From assembly GCA_031272145.1 (NCBI GenBank), contig JAISUL010000038.1, forward strand, positions 1-41,260: DNA of 41,260 nucleotides, in the 5' to 3' direction. The translations under genes were made by a program, and so were the position numbers. The notes under the pieces are model-generated. The model saw nothing but the letters and a program-made list of their open reading frames with translations, was not told where the DNA came from and did not search any database. Shown here piece after piece: positions 17,345 through 28,580 of this stretch. This DNA is from Synergistaceae bacterium. GTDB taxonomy: Bacteria > Synergistota > Synergistia > Synergistales > Aminobacteriaceae. Position 1 is the stretch's first letter; every line of letters starts with the position of its first letter.

Positions 17345-17698
17345 CTACTTTTCCGCGACCGCGACGGTCACGTGGGACGTGCGGTGGACGTAGGCATGCG
17401 CCCTGCCCATCGACGCGGGACGAAAACGCTTCATAACGGGGCCCTGATCCGCGAAGGCGGCCAGCACTCTCAGCTTGTCCGTGTCCATCCCGTAGTTGTG
17501 CTCGGCGTTGGCTATCGCGCTCTGCAGAACCTTGAACACAACGCGCGCCGCCCTCTGAGGGCTGAAGCGCAGGATGGTCATGGCCTCGTCCGCCTTCTTG
17601 CCCCGAATCAGCGCGAGAACCTGCCTCACCTTGGTCGGGGATATCCTGACGCGGCTCGCAGTCGCCCTCGCTGGGGCTGTGGTCTCTTTCTCAGCCAT
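17345..17698 (-). CDS. rplV: 50S ribosomal protein L22
   Basis: The 117-residue protein has [19 protein letters not shown], the [23 protein letters not shown] region, and the beta-hairpin that lines the exit tunnel ([23 protein letters not shown] with an Arg-rich tip). The first 15 residues ([12 protein letters not shown]) are a short lineage-specific extension. Confidence 0.97.
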   Translation of the reverse strand: MAEKETTAPARATASRVRISPTKVRQVLALIRGKKADEAMTILRFSPQRAARVVFKVLQSAIANAEHNYGMDTDKLRVLAAFADQGPVMKRFRPASMGRAHAYVHRTSHVTVAVAEK

Positions 17699-17707
17699 GC
17701 AGATCCC

Positions 17708-17989
17708 CTACTTTCCCTTCGTGGAGCGTTCCTGCCCCGCGTGCCGCCCAAACTTCCGCGTCTGGGCAAACTCGCCCAGCTTGTGTCCTACCATGTTCTC
17801 GCTGATGTACACGGGAAGATGAATCCGCCCGTTGTGCACGGCGATGGTGTGCCCGATCATCTGCGGCACAACCGTCGAACGGCGCGACCAAGTCTTGAGC
17901 ACCTTCTTGCTGCCGGAGGTGTTCATCTCCTCGACCCTGGCCAGAAGGCGCTGCTCAATGTAAGGCCCTTTTTTGGCGGAACGAGCCAT
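17708..17989 (-). CDS. rpsS: 30S ribosomal protein S19
   Basis: The 93-residue product begins [19 protein letters not shown] and contains the conserved [22 protein letters not shown] and [18 protein letters not shown] segments. S19 forms part of the 30S head with S13. Confidence 0.98.
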   Translation of the reverse strand: MARSAKKGPYIEQRLLARVEEMNTSGSKKVLKTWSRRSTVVPQMIGHTIAVHNGRIHLPVYISENMVGHKLGEFAQTRKFGRHAGQERSTKGK

Positions 17990-18004
17990 ACGTACCTTCC
18001 TCCC

Positions 18005-18832
18005 TTATTTCTCGTAACGGCGGCGGACTATCAGGCGGTCGGAGGGCTTCTTCTTGCGCGTCCTGTAGCCCTTGGCCGGAGTTCCCCAGGGTGACACGGG
18101 ATGCTTGTTGCCCTTGCTCCTGCCCTCGCCGCCGCCCATCGGGTGGTCGACGGGGTTCATGACCATGCCGCGCACAGACGGACGCCGCCCCTTGTAGCGG
18201 GTCTTGCCCGCCTTGCCCAAGGAGATGTTCTCGCAGTCCTCGTTCCCGACCTGACCCACCGTGGCCGTGCACTCCTGCAAAATCAGCCGCAGCTCGCCGC
18301 TCGGCATACGAATATAGGCGTACTTGCCTTCCTTAGCCATAAGCTGCGCCGACGTGCCCGCCGAACGAACCAGCTTGCCGCCGCGCCCAGGCTCCATCTC
18401 CAAGTTGTGTATGACGGTGCCAACCGGAATGTCCTTCAGCTTGAGCGCGTTGCCCGGCGTTATGTCGGCCTCAGGCCCAGCCACTATCTTGTCGCCGACC
18501 GACAGGCCCTTCGGAAGCAGGATGTACCTCTTCTCGCCGTCCGCGTAGTGGATAAGCGCTATCCTCGCGTTGCGGTTGGGATCGTACTCCACAGTCGCGA
18601 CCTTGCCGGGAACCCCGATCTTGTCCCTGCGGAAGTCGATTATGCGGTACGCCCTCCTGTGCCCGCCGCCGATGTGCCTCATAGTGATGCGGCCAGTGTT
18701 GTTGCGTCCGCCGCTCTTGCGCAGCTCAACGGTCAGCGAGCGCTCCGGCCTCTGGGCAGTTATGTCCTCGCGCCCCTGAATCGTCATCTTGCGGCGGCCC
18801 GGCGTATATGGTTTGAACTGTTTCACAGACAT
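18005..18832 (-). CDS. rplB: 50S ribosomal protein L2
   Basis: The 275-residue protein has the N-terminal OB domain ([28 protein letters not shown]) and the C-terminal SH3-like region with the peptidyl-transferase-proximal motif [20 protein letters not shown]2 is needed for subunit association and peptidyl transfer. Length and order are normal. Confidence 0.98.
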   Translation of the reverse strand: MSVKQFKPYTPGRRKMTIQGREDITAQRPERSLTVELRKSGGRNNTGRITMRHIGGGHRRAYRIIDFRRDKIGVPGKVATVEYDPNRNARIALIHYADGEKRYILLPKGLSVGDKIVAGPEADITPGNALKLKDIPVGTVIHNLEMEPGRGGKLVRSAGTSAQLMAKEGKYAYIRMPSGELRLILQECTATVGQVGNEDCENISLGKAGKTRYKGRRPSVRGMVMNPVDHPMGGGEGRSKGNKHPVSPWGTPAKGYRTRKKKPSDRLIVRRRYEK

Positions 18833-18842
18833 GACTGGCCTC

Positions 18843-19145
18843 CTATGCGCTCGCGCTTACGCCCTCAAAGAACTCGATGCGCTCCCCGGCTGGCAGGGAC
18901 ACGATCGCCTTCTTCCATGAGCGGGACGTCCCCTTGAACGCCCCCATCCTCTTCGGCTTGCCTCGGACGTTCAAGGTGTTAACGCTCAGCACCTTCACCT
19001 TGAAGACCTCCTCGACGGCCTTGCGTATCTGAATCTTGTTGGCGCTCCTGTGCACCTCGAAGGTGTACTTGCCGTTCGGCATCAGGGAGCTGCTCTTCTC
19101 CGTCACTATCGGGCGGATCAGTATCTCGTGAGATGAAAGGTTCAC
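18843..19145 (-). CDS. rplW: 50S ribosomal protein L23
   Basis: The 100-residue product has [42 protein letters not shown] and [24 protein letters not shown]23 is the docking site for trigger factor and SRP at the tunnel exit. The start is GTG, overlapping the rplD stop by four bases (GTGA). Confidence 0.97.
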   Translation of the reverse strand: MNLSSHEILIRPIVTEKSSSLMPNGKYTFEVHRSANKIQIRKAVEEVFKVKVLSVNTLNVRGKPKRMGAFKGTSRSWKKAIVSLPAGERIEFFEGVSASA

Positions 19146-19765
19146 TTCGCGTACACCTCCTCCAAACGCGCGACGACCTCCGGCGTGACTACCAAAGTCT
19201 TCGAGTTCAGAAGGTCGTAGACGCTTATGCTCGCGACGTTCCTCGCCTTGACGCCAGGTATGTTGCGCGCGGAGCGGGTAACGTTCTCGCCGTCGCCATG
19301 GAACAGCACCAGCGCCTTCTCGGCGCGCACCGCCTCCATGAACCCCTTTACGGCCTTGGTCGACGGCTTCTCAAGGTCGAAGGACTTCACAACCGTGAAG
19401 AGCTCCTCGCGCACCTTCATGGAAAGCGCGCTCCTCATCGCTAGACGCCTGACCTTCTTGTTCACCTTCTGGTGGTAGTCCCTAGACTTCGGGCCGTGAG
19501 CCACCCCGCCGTGAATCCAAAGCGGCGACCTAGTGCTGCCCTGACGCGCGCGGCCCGTGTGCTTCTGCTTCCACGGCTTCTTCCCGCCGCCCGACACGTC
19601 CCCACGGGTCTTGACCGCGTGAGTGCCCTGACGGCAGTTCGCAAGGTGAGCCACAACAACCCTGTGCATAGCAGGCATATGAAGCGGCGCGCCGAAAACC
19701 TCGTCCGAAAGCACGAGCTCCCCAGCCTCGTTCCCCTGAAAATCCACTATCTTAACGCTCGGCAT
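19142..19765 (-). CDS. rplD: 50S ribosomal protein L4
   Basis: The 207-residue protein contains the L4 loop RQGTHAVKTRGDVSGGGKKP and WKQKHTGRARQGSTRSP, which reaches the exit tunnel, followed by the globular part with FMEAVRAEKALVLFHGD. In E. coli L4 represses its own operon; no S10-leader-like structure was identified here, since rpsJ follows tuf directly. Confidence 0.97.
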   Translation of the reverse strand: MPSVKIVDFQGNEAGELVLSDEVFGAPLHMPAMHRVVVAHLANCRQGTHAVKTRGDVSGGGKKPWKQKHTGRARQGSTRSPLWIHGGVAHGPKSRDYHQKVNKKVRRLAMRSALSMKVREELFTVVKSFDLEKPSTKAVKGFMEAVRAEKALVLFHGDGENVTRSARNIPGVKARNVASISVYDLLNSKTLVVTPEVVARLEEVYAK

Positions 19766-19787
19766 GATTATCTCCCCCTCCTCCGGT

Positions 19788-20414
19788 TCAACCCTGCTTG
19801 CGGAGGAAGAGCAGGCCGTTTTTGGCGCCCGGCACAGCCCCCTTGACCAGAATGAGGTTGTTTTCAGCGTCGACTGCGACGACCGTAAGGTTCTTGACCG
19901 TCACTCGCTCGCTCCCCATATGTCCGGGCATCCGCTTGCCAGGGAAGACGCGCCCAGGGTAGGAGATGGCGCCGCTGGAACCGCCGTGCCTGTGCTCGAC
20001 GGACGTGCCGTGGCTGAACTGCTGTCCGGCGAAGTGATGCCTCTTCATGACGCCAGCAAAGCCCTTGCCCTTGCTCACGCCGCTGACGTCAATCTTCTCG
20101 CCAGCCGCGAAAATATCCACCTTGATCTCCTGCCCAACCTCGCTGCCAGCCGTGTCCATCCGAAACTCGCGCAGCGTGCGCTTGGGCTCCACCTTGGCCT
20201 TGTCGAAAAGGCCCTTCAAGGGTTTGGACAGCTTGTGCGGCTTGACCGCTCCATAGCCGAGAAGAACGGCCTCGTAACCGTTCTGTTCTGGGGTGCGAAG
20301 GGCGACCACTGAACAGGGGCCGGCGGCTATCACCGTCACGGCCACAGCTCGGCCTTCCTCGTTGAAGACCTGGGTCATGCCGATCTTTCTCCCCAATATT
20401 CCCCCCATGCCCAT
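19788..20414 (-). CDS. rplC: 50S ribosomal protein L3
   Basis: The 208-residue product starts MGMGGILGRKIGMTQVFNEEG and contains KGFAGVMKRHHFAGQQFSHG, HRHGGSSGAISYPGRVFPGKR and MPGHMGSERVTVKNL, the L3 core around the peptidyl-transferase centre. A start two codons later at 20408 is equally possible. Confidence 0.98.
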   Translation of the reverse strand: MGMGGILGRKIGMTQVFNEEGRAVAVTVIAAGPCSVVALRTPEQNGYEAVLLGYGAVKPHKLSKPLKGLFDKAKVEPKRTLREFRMDTAGSEVGQEIKVDIFAAGEKIDVSGVSKGKGFAGVMKRHHFAGQQFSHGTSVEHRHGGSSGAISYPGRVFPGKRMPGHMGSERVTVKNLTVVAVDAENNLILVKGAVPGAKNGLLFLRKQG

Positions 20415-20445
20415 TTCCTTCTCTCCTTTTGCAGCCCCGCGCCAG

Positions 20446-20751
20446 CTATAGCTTGATCTGGATGTCCACGCCCGACGGCAGGTTGAGCTGCATCAGCGCG
20501 TCCATCGTCTTCTGGGTCGGGTTGATGATGTCGATGAGGCGCTTGTGCGTGCGCATCTCGAACTGTTCCCTGGCGTCCTTGTCCTTGTGGGGCGACTTCA
20601 GGATCGTCACCTTGTCGATCTCGGTCGGCAGGGGAATAGGCCCGGACACGACGGCGCCGCTCTTCTCGGCCGTATCTGCTATCTGCGTCGCCGACATGTC
20701 CAAAACCCTGTGGTCGAACGCCTTTAGGCGAATCCGTATTTTTTTCGCCAA
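20446..20751 (-). CDS. rpsJ: 30S ribosomal protein S10 (NusE)
   Basis: The 101-residue protein has [39 protein letters not shown] and [20 protein letters not shown], the full S10 pattern. S10 also partners NusB in transcription antitermination. The start is TTG at 20751 (next codons AKKIRIRLK). It follows tuf by 14 nt with no leader, so the S10 block is a continuation of the str operon. Confidence 0.97.
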   Translation of the reverse strand: MAKKIRIRLKAFDHRVLDMSATQIADTAEKSGAVVSGPIPLPTEIDKVTILKSPHKDKDAREQFEMRTHKRLIDIINPTQKTMDALMQLNLPSGVDIQIKL

Positions 20752-20765
20752 TTTCGCGTCCCCTG

Positions 20766-21968
<1,203 letters not shown>

Positions 21969-22046
21969 TGCTGCTTCCTCCTATCTCGATAGCTAAGCCG
22001 GCTGGGTAAAGAAACCCGCCGACTCCACTTCATCGCTTGACAAACT
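21969..22046 (-). promoter_or_regulatory. Leader between fusA and tuf with a stable hairpin
   Basis: On the minus strand the spacer contains GTCGGCGGGT-TTCTTT-ACCCaGCCGGC (plus-strand 21997-22023), a stem of about ten pairs with one bulge. No T-tract follows, so it is not a classic terminator. It may mark an RNA processing site, attenuator or internal leader that lets EF-Tu be expressed at a different level from EF-G. The rest of the spacer is the tuf ribosome-binding site (GGAGGAAG). Confidence 0.35.
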
Positions 22047-24113
22047 CTAAGATTTAAGAACCTTTTCGGCCACTTCCGGCGGCACGGGCTCGTAGTGGTC
22101 AAACTGCATCGTGAACGTGCCCCGCCCCGACGTCTTGCTCCTGAGGTCGGTGGCGTAGCCGAACATGCCGGCCAGCGGGACGAATGACCTCACAGCCCGC
22201 GCGTTGGCCCTCGTGTCCATGCCGTCGATGCGCCCGCGGCGCGACGACAGGTCGCCTATCACGTCGCCGACGTAGCCCTCCGGCGTCACGACCTCCACGG
22301 ACATGATGGGCTCCATCAGCATCGGGCCGGCGCGCCGCACCGCCTCCTTGAACCCCATCGACGCCGCTATCTTGAAGGCCATCTCGGAGCTGTCGACCTC
22401 GTGGTAGCTGCCGTCGACCAGCGTGACCTTGACGCCTATCACGGGGTATCCGCCGAGCACGCCGCTCTGCACGGCCTCCTCAAGCCCCTTCTCGACCGCG
22501 GCTATGTACTCCTTCGGGACGACGCCGCCGACGATCTTGTCCTCGAACTCGTAGCCCTTGGCGTCCGGCAGCGGCTCTATCTCGAGCACGACGTGACCGT
22601 ACTGGCCGCGCCCGCCGGACTGCCTGATGTACTTCCCCTCGGCAGAGGCCGGCTTGCGTATGGCCTCACGGTAGGCGACCTGCGGACGGCCAACCTTGAC
22701 GTCAACGCCGAACTCGCGCTTCAGCCTGTCCACGATGATCTCCAGATGAAGCTCGCCCATGCCGGATATGATGGTCTGAGCACTCTCCTCGTCCGTCCTG
22801 ACGCGGAACGTCGGGTCCTCGTCCGCAAGGGCGATAAGCCCCTTCGAGAGCTTCATCTTGTCAGCCTGAGTGGCTGGCTCCACGGAAAGGGATATGACCG
22901 ACTCCGGGAACTCCAGGCTCTCAAGCACTACGGGATCGCCCTCGGCGCAGAGCGTGTCGCCGGTCTTGGTGTTCTTCAGGCTGGGAACAGCCACGATCAT
23001 GCCCGCCTCGACTGAGTCGACGTCCTCGCGCTTGTTGGAGTGCATGCGCATGATGCGCCCGACGCGCTCCTTGTGGCCGCTGCTCGCGTTGTACACGGCG
23101 CTGCCCTTCTCCAGAGAGCCGGAGTAGACCCGCAGGAAGATCAGCTTCCCAAGGAACGGGTCGACAGCCACCTTGAAGGCCAGAGCTGTGAACGGCTCGT
23201 CCACCCTGCTGTGGCGCTCCACGACCGCATCAGGGGCACCTGGGCGCGCCCCTATGACTGGCGGCAGGTCAACAGGCGACGGCAGATAGTCAACTACGGC
23301 GTCGAGAAGCATCTCCACGCCCTTGTTTTTGAACGCCGAGCCACACAGCACCGGCACGGCCTTCAGCTCAATGGTCGCCCTGCGCAAAGCCGCGCGCAGC
23401 AGGTCGTCGCCGACCTCCTTGCCCTCCAGGTAGAGCGTCATTATGTCGTCGTCGAAGTCGGACATGGCCTCGATAAGCGCGTCGCGCCCGGCCTTGGCCG
23501 CCTCCGCCATAGACGCCGGGATCGGGGCGCTCTTCGGCGCCTCGTCCAGCACCCCGCTGCACATGACGGCCTTTTGTTCCACCAGGTCTATGACGCCGGA
23601 GAACTCCTCCTCGGCGCCGATTGGTATCTGGATCGGGACGGCGTTAGCGCCCAGCTTCTCCTTCATAGCCGCGACGACCGAGTCGAAGTCCGCTCCTATG
23701 CGGTCCATCTTGTTGACGAAGGCGACGCGCGGGACGCGGTACTTGTCCGCCTGGCGCCAAACCGTCTCGGACTGGGGCTCGACGCCGCCGACGGCGCAGA
23801 AGACCGCCACTGCCCCGTCAAGCACCCGCAGTGACCGCTCGACCTCCACGGTAAAGTCCACGTGGCCGGGCGTATCAATCAAGTTGATGGTATGGCCGCG
23901 CCATATGCAGGTGGTGGCGGCGGAGGTTATCGTGATGCCCCTCTCCCGCTCCTGCTCCATCCAGTCCATCGTGGCCGCGCCCTCATGAACCTCGCCGATC
24001 TTGTAGTTGCGCCCCGTGTAGTACAAAATGCGCTCGCTCGTCGTGGTCTTTCCGGCGTCGATATGGGCGGCTATGCCTATGTTCCTGAGTTTCGTGATTT
24101 CCAAAAATCGCAC
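22047..24113 (-). CDS. fusA: Elongation factor G
   Basis: The 688-residue translocase has the G motifs [43 protein letters not shown] and [10 protein letters not shown]. These are followed by domain 2, domain III ([10 protein letters not shown]), domain IV ([21 protein letters not shown]) and domain V ([21 protein letters not shown]). The start is GTG at 24113 ([13 protein letters not shown]). It is a single normal-length copy in str-operon position. Confidence 0.98.
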   Translation of the reverse strand: MRFLEITKLRNIGIAAHIDAGKTTTSERILYYTGRNYKIGEVHEGAATMDWMEQERERGITITSAATTCIWRGHTINLIDTPGHVDFTVEVERSLRVLDGAVAVFCAVGGVEPQSETVWRQADKYRVPRVAFVNKMDRIGADFDSVVAAMKEKLGANAVPIQIPIGAEEEFSGVIDLVEQKAVMCSGVLDEAPKSAPIPASMAEAAKAGRDALIEAMSDFDDDIMTLYLEGKEVGDDLLRAALRRATIELKAVPVLCGSAFKNKGVEMLLDAVVDYLPSPVDLPPVIGARPGAPDAVVERHSRVDEPFTALAFKVAVDPFLGKLIFLRVYSGSLEKGSAVYNASSGHKERVGRIMRMHSNKREDVDSVEAGMIVAVPSLKNTKTGDTLCAEGDPVVLESLEFPESVISLSVEPATQADKMKLSKGLIALADEDPTFRVRTDEESAQTIISGMGELHLEIIVDRLKREFGVDVKVGRPQVAYREAIRKPASAEGKYIRQSGGRGQYGHVVLEIEPLPDAKGYEFEDKIVGGVVPKEYIAAVEKGLEEAVQSGVLGGYPVIGVKVTLVDGSYHEVDSSEMAFKIAASMGFKEAVRRAGPMLMEPIMSVEVVTPEGYVGDVIGDLSSRRGRIDGMDTRANARAVRSFVPLAGMFGYATDLRSKTSGRGTFTMQFDHYEPVPPEVAEKVLKS

Positions 24114-24128
24114 CTGCCAATGAGAGGC

Positions 24129-24599
24129 TTACCAGCGGTAATGAGCGAACGCCCTGTTGGCCTCGGCCATCTTATGCGTGTCCTCGCGCTTCTTGATGGA
24201 GCTTCCCTCGTTTTTGTACGCATCCATCAGCTCGCGCATCAGACGCTCCGACATCGGCATGCCCTTTTTGGACCGCGCGTAGGAGACTATCCACCGAATG
24301 GAGAGAAGCTGCCCCCTCTCCGGCGACACCTCGACAGGCACCTGATACGTCGCACCGCCGACGCGCCGCGGACGAACCTCTATCTGAGGCGCGACGTTGC
24401 TCATGGCCTTCTCGAACACGTCGAAAGGCTCGGTCTTCAGCTTCTCAGCCGCCTTGTCCAGCGCGTCGTAGAGTATCCTCTCGGCGATGCTCTTCTTGCC
24501 GCCCTTCATGAGGCTGGCCACGAACTTGGCCACCGCCGCGTTGCCAAACCGCGTGTCCGGCAGCGCGGCACGCTTTCTTACATGACCCTTGCGAGGCAT
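24129..24599 (-). CDS. rpsG: 30S ribosomal protein S7
   Basis: The 156-residue product begins MPRKGHVRKRAALPDTRFGN and contains KGGKKSIAERILYDALDKA, VRPRRVGGATYQVPVEVSPER and the AHYRW C terminus. S7 nucleates the 30S head. The frame is open upstream through the rpsL region, but the ATG at 24599 follows a good ribosome-binding site (AGGGGGAG) and gives the normal length. Confidence 0.98.
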   Translation of the reverse strand: MPRKGHVRKRAALPDTRFGNAAVAKFVASLMKGGKKSIAERILYDALDKAAEKLKTEPFDVFEKAMSNVAPQIEVRPRRVGGATYQVPVEVSPERGQLLSIRWIVSYARSKKGMPMSERLMRELMDAYKNEGSSIKKREDTHKMAEANRAFAHYRW

Positions 24600-24609
24600 A
24601 TCGCTCCCC

Positions 24610-24984
24610 CTAGCTCTTAGGCCTGCGCGCGCCGTACTTGGAACGGCTGCGCATTCTCTTCTCGACCCCGCCGCAGTCGAGAGTACCGCGTATGATGTGA
24701 TAACGCACACCGGGAAGGTCTTTCACGCGTCCGCCCCGGACAAGCACGACGGAGTGCTCCTGAAGGTTGTGGCCGATGCCCGGGATGTAGGACGTGACCT
24801 CTATCCCGTTGGTCAGACGCACACGAGCAACCTTCCGAAGGGCCGAATTAGGCTTCTTCGGGGTCACAGTGTAAACCCTCGTGCACACGCCGCGCCTCGC
24901 CGGGTTGCCCTGAAGCGCTGGCGAGTCGCTCTTCACGCGCTTCTCGGAACGCCCTTTGCGGACGAGCTGGTTAATTGTTGGCAC
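24610..24984 (-). CDS. rpsL: 30S ribosomal protein S12
   Basis: The 124-residue decoding-centre protein contains [50 protein letters not shown] and [14 protein letters not shown]. The lysines in KKPNS and VKDLP correspond to residues where streptomycin-resistance changes arise in other bacteria; they look wild type. The start is GTG at 24984, preceded by AGGAGGGG. It is the first gene after the main promoter. Confidence 0.98.
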   Translation of the reverse strand: MPTINQLVRKGRSEKRVKSDSPALQGNPARRGVCTRVYTVTPKKPNSALRKVARVRLTNGIEVTSYIPGIGHNLQEHSVVLVRGGRVKDLPGVRYHIIRGTLDCGGVEKRMRSRSKYGARRPKS

Positions 24985-25021
24985 AGAATCCCCTCCTGAA
25001 AAATTGAAAGACACGATCGCA

Positions 25022-25050
25022 AGAATATCAGAAACCGACGGGCCTGTCAA
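25022..25050 (-). promoter_or_regulatory. Consensus sigma-70 promoter for the str-S10-spc-alpha superoperon
   Basis: On the minus strand TTGACA (25050-25045) and TATTCT (25027-25022) are separated by exactly 17 bases. The -10 box directly abuts the murG stop codon (TGA at 25030-25028 lies in the spacer), and the start would fall about 30 nt before rpsL. This is the best promoter match upstream of the ribosomal genes and probably supplies most of the ~23 kb downstream. Confidence 0.75.
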
Positions 25051-26095
25051 GTGCTTTTTCCGTTGACTTTTGACCGGCACCCAAAGAAAACTCGGCCAGT
25101 GCCCACAGCCTCTCCGACGCGTCGTTCTGCCCGCTGACGCGCCCGGCGCGCGAGGCAGCGGCCAAGCCCAATAGGGCTCCGAAGGCGTCGGGGACAGTCC
25201 AGAGGGGGCAGCCGGTGCGGGCCGCGAAGAGCCGGGCGTTGGCCTCCTGGTGCCCGTCCGCCGCGCCAGGCCAGGGGACGGCCAGGGCAGGGACTCGGTA
25301 CGCCTCCGCCTCGGCAAGCGTGGACGCCCCGGCACGGCACAGGACAGCGTCGCAAAGGGAGTACACGGGCGCCATGTCCCACCTCCGCCCGACGAAGCGC
25401 AGCGAGCCGGACTCGGACTGCCCGTCGCCCAGCACGACGAAGAGCACCCCGTCGGAGCGCGCGCCGACGTTTCTCAACACCTCATCCGTGCCTCCGAGCG
25501 AGCCGCCCAGCACCCCTATCACGAGGCGCCTCTCGGCCTCCGCCGGGTCTAGGCCGAGCATGGCAGCCGCCTCGGCCCTGCTCATGCGGCGCAGGCTGCG
25601 CACTGGCACGCCGACCTGGGTGAATTTCTTGAGGGGACGGCACTCCTCCCAGCCGGACGCGACGGGGACGCCGAGCCGCGCCGCCAAGCGAGTGACCTTC
25701 CCGGCGCAGGCGTTCTGCTCGTGAGCGACGGCCGGGATGCCAAGAAGCTTCGCCCACAGAAGGGGCGCCAGCGAGACGTAACCCCCGAACAGGAAGCAGA
25801 CGTCAGGCCTCAGGCGCAGCATTACGCGTCCCGTCTTCACGACCGACGCCGCGAGGCCGAGCCACCGCCGCAGTTTTGTCCGGCCCATGCCCCGCCCCTG
25901 GCCCTGGCCTCCGAGAGGAGAACCCGACAGGGGCAGCACCACCGGCTCGATTCCATGCGCTTCGTATATCTCGCGCTCCAGCGGACGGCTGCCCGAAATG
26001 TAGAGCACCTCCTGCCCCCTGTCCGAGAGCCAGCGCCCAAAGGCCAGGGCCGGAAATATGTGCCCGCCTGTGCCGCCAGCCGCTATCAGTACCAT
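25028..26095 (-). CDS. murG: MurG, lipid II-forming GlcNAc transferase
   Basis: The 355-residue GT28-family enzyme adds GlcNAc from UDP-GlcNAc to lipid I at the inner face of the membrane. Visible motifs are [18 protein letters not shown] at the N terminus (acceptor/diphosphate loop), [27 protein letters not shown] at the start of the second Rossmann domain, and [25 protein letters not shown] near the UDP-GlcNAc site. It follows ftsW by 4 nt. murC and murB, usual next genes of the dcw cluster, are replaced by rpsL. Confidence 0.95.
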   Translation of the reverse strand: MVLIAAGGTGGHIFPALAFGRWLSDRGQEVLYISGSRPLEREIYEAHGIEPVVLPLSGSPLGGQGQGRGMGRTKLRRWLGLAASVVKTGRVMLRLRPDVCFLFGGYVSLAPLLWAKLLGIPAVAHEQNACAGKVTRLAARLGVPVASGWEECRPLKKFTQVGVPVRSLRRMSRAEAAAMLGLDPAEAERRLVIGVLGGSLGGTDEVLRNVGARSDGVLFVVLGDGQSESGSLRFVGRRWDMAPVYSLCDAVLCRAGASTLAEAEAYRVPALAVPWPGAADGHQEANARLFAARTGCPLWTVPDAFGALLGLAAASRAGRVSGQNDASERLWALAEFSLGAGQKSTEKALDRPVGF

Positions 26096-26099
26096 GCCG

Positions 26100-27230
26100 T
26101 CACCTCTGGCGCGCCTCGGCTATCTCCGCGCTCACCCGCATCAGGAGCCCTACCCTTACCCACATGAACACCATCGCAGTCCCTCCGGCGCTCATGAAGG
26201 GCAGGGGGACTCCGGTCAGGGGGATCAGCTTCATCACCCCTCCGAGGTTTACGAACATTGGGAAGAGAACCGACGCGGCGAGGCCCCATATCAGGACCGC
26301 GTGGTAGACGCTGTCGGCGCGGCGGTAGAGCGACCATGCCGCGAGAGTCCAAGCCGCGTAGAGAGCCAGCACGGCCATCGTGCCTATCAGGCCGAACTCC
26401 TCGCCTATCACGGGGAATATGTAATCCGTGTGGGCGGCTGGGAGGTAGTTCAGCTTCTGGAGCCCCTTGCCTATGCCGACGCCGGTCAGACCGCCGTTGC
26501 TGAAGGCCACCAGGCCCTGTATTATCTGGAAGCCGGTGTCGGTCGGGTCTTTCCACGGGTCTAGGAACGCGAAGAGGCGCCTCATGCGGTAGCCTTCCAT
26601 ATATATCATGGCCCAGAAAAATAGCGCCAGGCCGCACGACGCCAGCAGAGGGTACTTCCAGCCTCTGGCCGCCGCGTGAGTCGACATGCATATCGCAAAG
26701 ACCAGGATTATCCCGCCCATGTTTGGCTGAAAGAACATCGGCAGAGCGGACAGGCACGCCACGAGCATCGTCGGGCGCCAGAAGCACCCGGCGTCGTCGC
26801 GCTGGCTCTTCGCCAGACGGTCGGCCAAAAAAAACGGCGCAGCCATCGTCAGCATCTCCATCGGCTGGAACCGTATGAAGCCCAGGTCGAGCCACCGCCT
26901 AGCCCCTCCGACCTTGACCCCCACGCCGGGCAAGAGCGTCGCGAACGTCAGGGCGAGGGAGACAGCCCATATGAGCCAGCCAGCCCGCCTCAGGGGCGCC
27001 AGGGGCGTGAAGTACAGCACAAGCATGGCAGTTATGCCCAGCCCGAGGAAACGGCACTGCTTGAGCGGGATGTCGTAGGGCGCGTCGGGGAAGCTGTGCG
27101 ACGTCAGGGACGTGATCATTATGATCCCGGCGCCGCTCAAAACCAGCGGGATTAGCCACAGTGGCCAGATGCTGCGGTCATTAGTGCGCGTCCGGGCGTG
27201 GACCTGGGAAAAACCCTCTGACCACGGCAT
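26100..27230 (-). CDS. ftsW: FtsW, SEDS-family peptidoglycan glycosyltransferase of the divisome
   Basis: The 376-residue polytopic protein has about ten hydrophobic spans and the SEDS signatures GVGVKVGGARRWLDLGF, GFQIIQGLVAFSNGGLTGVG, AAHTDYIFPVIGEEFGLIG and LPLTGVPLPFMSAGGTA. With its partner PBP it polymerises lipid II at the septum. The frame is open upstream, but ATG 27230 follows GAGGGGAG at good spacing. This start overlaps the end of murD by 50 bp. Confidence 0.93.
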   Translation of the reverse strand: MPWSEGFSQVHARTRTNDRSIWPLWLIPLVLSGAGIIMITSLTSHSFPDAPYDIPLKQCRFLGLGITAMLVLYFTPLAPLRRAGWLIWAVSLALTFATLLPGVGVKVGGARRWLDLGFIRFQPMEMLTMAAPFFLADRLAKSQRDDAGCFWRPTMLVACLSALPMFFQPNMGGIILVFAICMSTHAAARGWKYPLLASCGLALFFWAMIYMEGYRMRRLFAFLDPWKDPTDTGFQIIQGLVAFSNGGLTGVGIGKGLQKLNYLPAAHTDYIFPVIGEEFGLIGTMAVLALYAAWTLAAWSLYRRADSVYHAVLIWGLAASVLFPMFVNLGGVMKLIPLTGVPLPFMSAGGTAMVFMWVRVGLLMRVSAEIAEARQR

Positions 27231-28572
27231 TGAAGTGTTCTCCCCTCTTCTTGTAGCTCTCGTACATGTCCCAGCTCGTGCAGGCGGGGGAGAGCAGGAC
27301 GACCATGCCGGGACGGGCAAGAGACCGCGCGGCCTCGACTGCCTCCTCCATGTTCGGCGCCGACCGGATGTTCGAGAAGCCGGCGCTCCTCAGGGCGGCC
27401 TCGATCTTCTCCCGCTCGGCCCCGAGCAGAACTGCGGCGTCGGCGTGGCGCTTCACGGCCTCGGCCAGAGGGGCGTAGTCCTCGCCCTTGCCCTTGCCGC
27501 CCAGGATGACCACCTTGCGCCCGTCTATAGACCCCATGGCCGTGGCGGAGGCGGCGACGTTCGTGCCCTTGGAGTCGTCGATGTACCTCACCCCATCGAC
27601 CTCCCCGACCAGCTCGCATCTGTGAGGCAGAGGGCGGAAGCCGTCGAGGAACTGCGCCGCGTCCTCGCCGCCGGCGTCCACCCCGAACAGGCGCACAGCC
27701 GCGAAGGCCATCGCCACGTTCTCCAGGTTGTGCCGACCTATCAGCGACGTGTCCCGGTATCTGAACAGAAGGCGTGAGTCCCCGTTGACGACCAGGTGCG
27801 CCGCGTCCTCGCCCATCGCGATCTTCCCTGCGCTCTTCCCCACGCTCGCGTCGCGCTCCTTTTGCCCCGCGTTTTCCCACTCGAGCAGGGCGGTCTTGGT
27901 CGGGGACGCGTTCAGGGCGAGGGCGTCGCACTGCTGCGCCACTCCCCAGCCGGAGGGGTCAACGAGGGAGAGCAAACGCGCCTTTGCCGCGGCGTAGGCC
28001 TCGTAGCTCCCGTGCCAGTCGATGTGGTCTGGCGCCAGGTTCGTCACGACCCCGACTCGGCACCTGAGGCGGCTCGTCCGCGCCAGCTGGAAGCTGCTCA
28101 GCTCCAGAACCACGCAGTCGAAGTCCTCCTTCGTGAAGAGCGACGCGGCCTCGCCAAGGTTGCCTCCGACCGCCGCTTTTAACCCTGCCTTCCTTAGGAT
28201 GTGGCCGCAGAGGGACGTGACCGTGCTCTTGCCGTTGCTGCCCGTCACGCCGATGACGGGGCCTCGTATGTGGGGCGCGGCGAAGTCTATCTCTCCGACC
28301 ACGGGGATGCCACGCCTCTCGGCCTCGGCGACGCAGGCCGCGCTCGGAGGAACCCCGGCGCTCAGCAGCACTGCGTCGGCTCCGCGAAACGCCCGCTCGG
28401 TGTGGCCGCCTGCCTCCCACTCGATGCCAGCCGCCCTGAAGCGCTCAGCCAAGGGGGCAGGCACTCCGCTCTCTTTTTCTTCCGAGACGAAGACCTTTGC
28501 CCCAAGATCGGCGGCCAAAAAGGCAAGCGCCGAGCCGCTCACCCCGGCACCGATGACGGAGAAATTTTTCAT
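27181..28572 (-). CDS. murD: MurD, UDP-N-acetylmuramoyl-L-alanine--D-glutamate ligase
   Basis: The 463-residue Mur ligase has a Rossmann-like N-terminal domain (VIGAGVSGSALAFLAADLGA), the ATP P-loop VTGSNGKSTVTSL, the central-domain signature APDHIDWHGSYEAYAAAKARL, and the C-terminal domain with YIDDSKGTNVAASATA. It adds D-Glu to UDP-MurNAc-L-Ala in the cytoplasm. It is the first gene of the murD-ftsW-murG run and diverges from the TRAP operon. Confidence 0.95.
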   Translation of the reverse strand: MKNFSVIGAGVSGSALAFLAADLGAKVFVSEEKESGVPAPLAERFRAAGIEWEAGGHTERAFRGADAVLLSAGVPPSAACVAEAERRGIPVVGEIDFAAPHIRGPVIGVTGSNGKSTVTSLCGHILRKAGLKAAVGGNLGEAASLFTKEDFDCVVLELSSFQLARTSRLRCRVGVVTNLAPDHIDWHGSYEAYAAAKARLLSLVDPSGWGVAQQCDALALNASPTKTALLEWENAGQKERDASVGKSAGKIAMGEDAAHLVVNGDSRLLFRYRDTSLIGRHNLENVAMAFAAVRLFGVDAGGEDAAQFLDGFRPLPHRCELVGEVDGVRYIDDSKGTNVAASATAMGSIDGRKVVILGGKGKGEDYAPLAEAVKRHADAAVLLGAEREKIEAALRSAGFSNIRSAPNMEEAVEAARSLARPGMVVLLSPACTSWDMYESYKKRGEHFNAVVRGFFPGPRPDAH

Positions 28573-28580
28573 AGCCGCAG

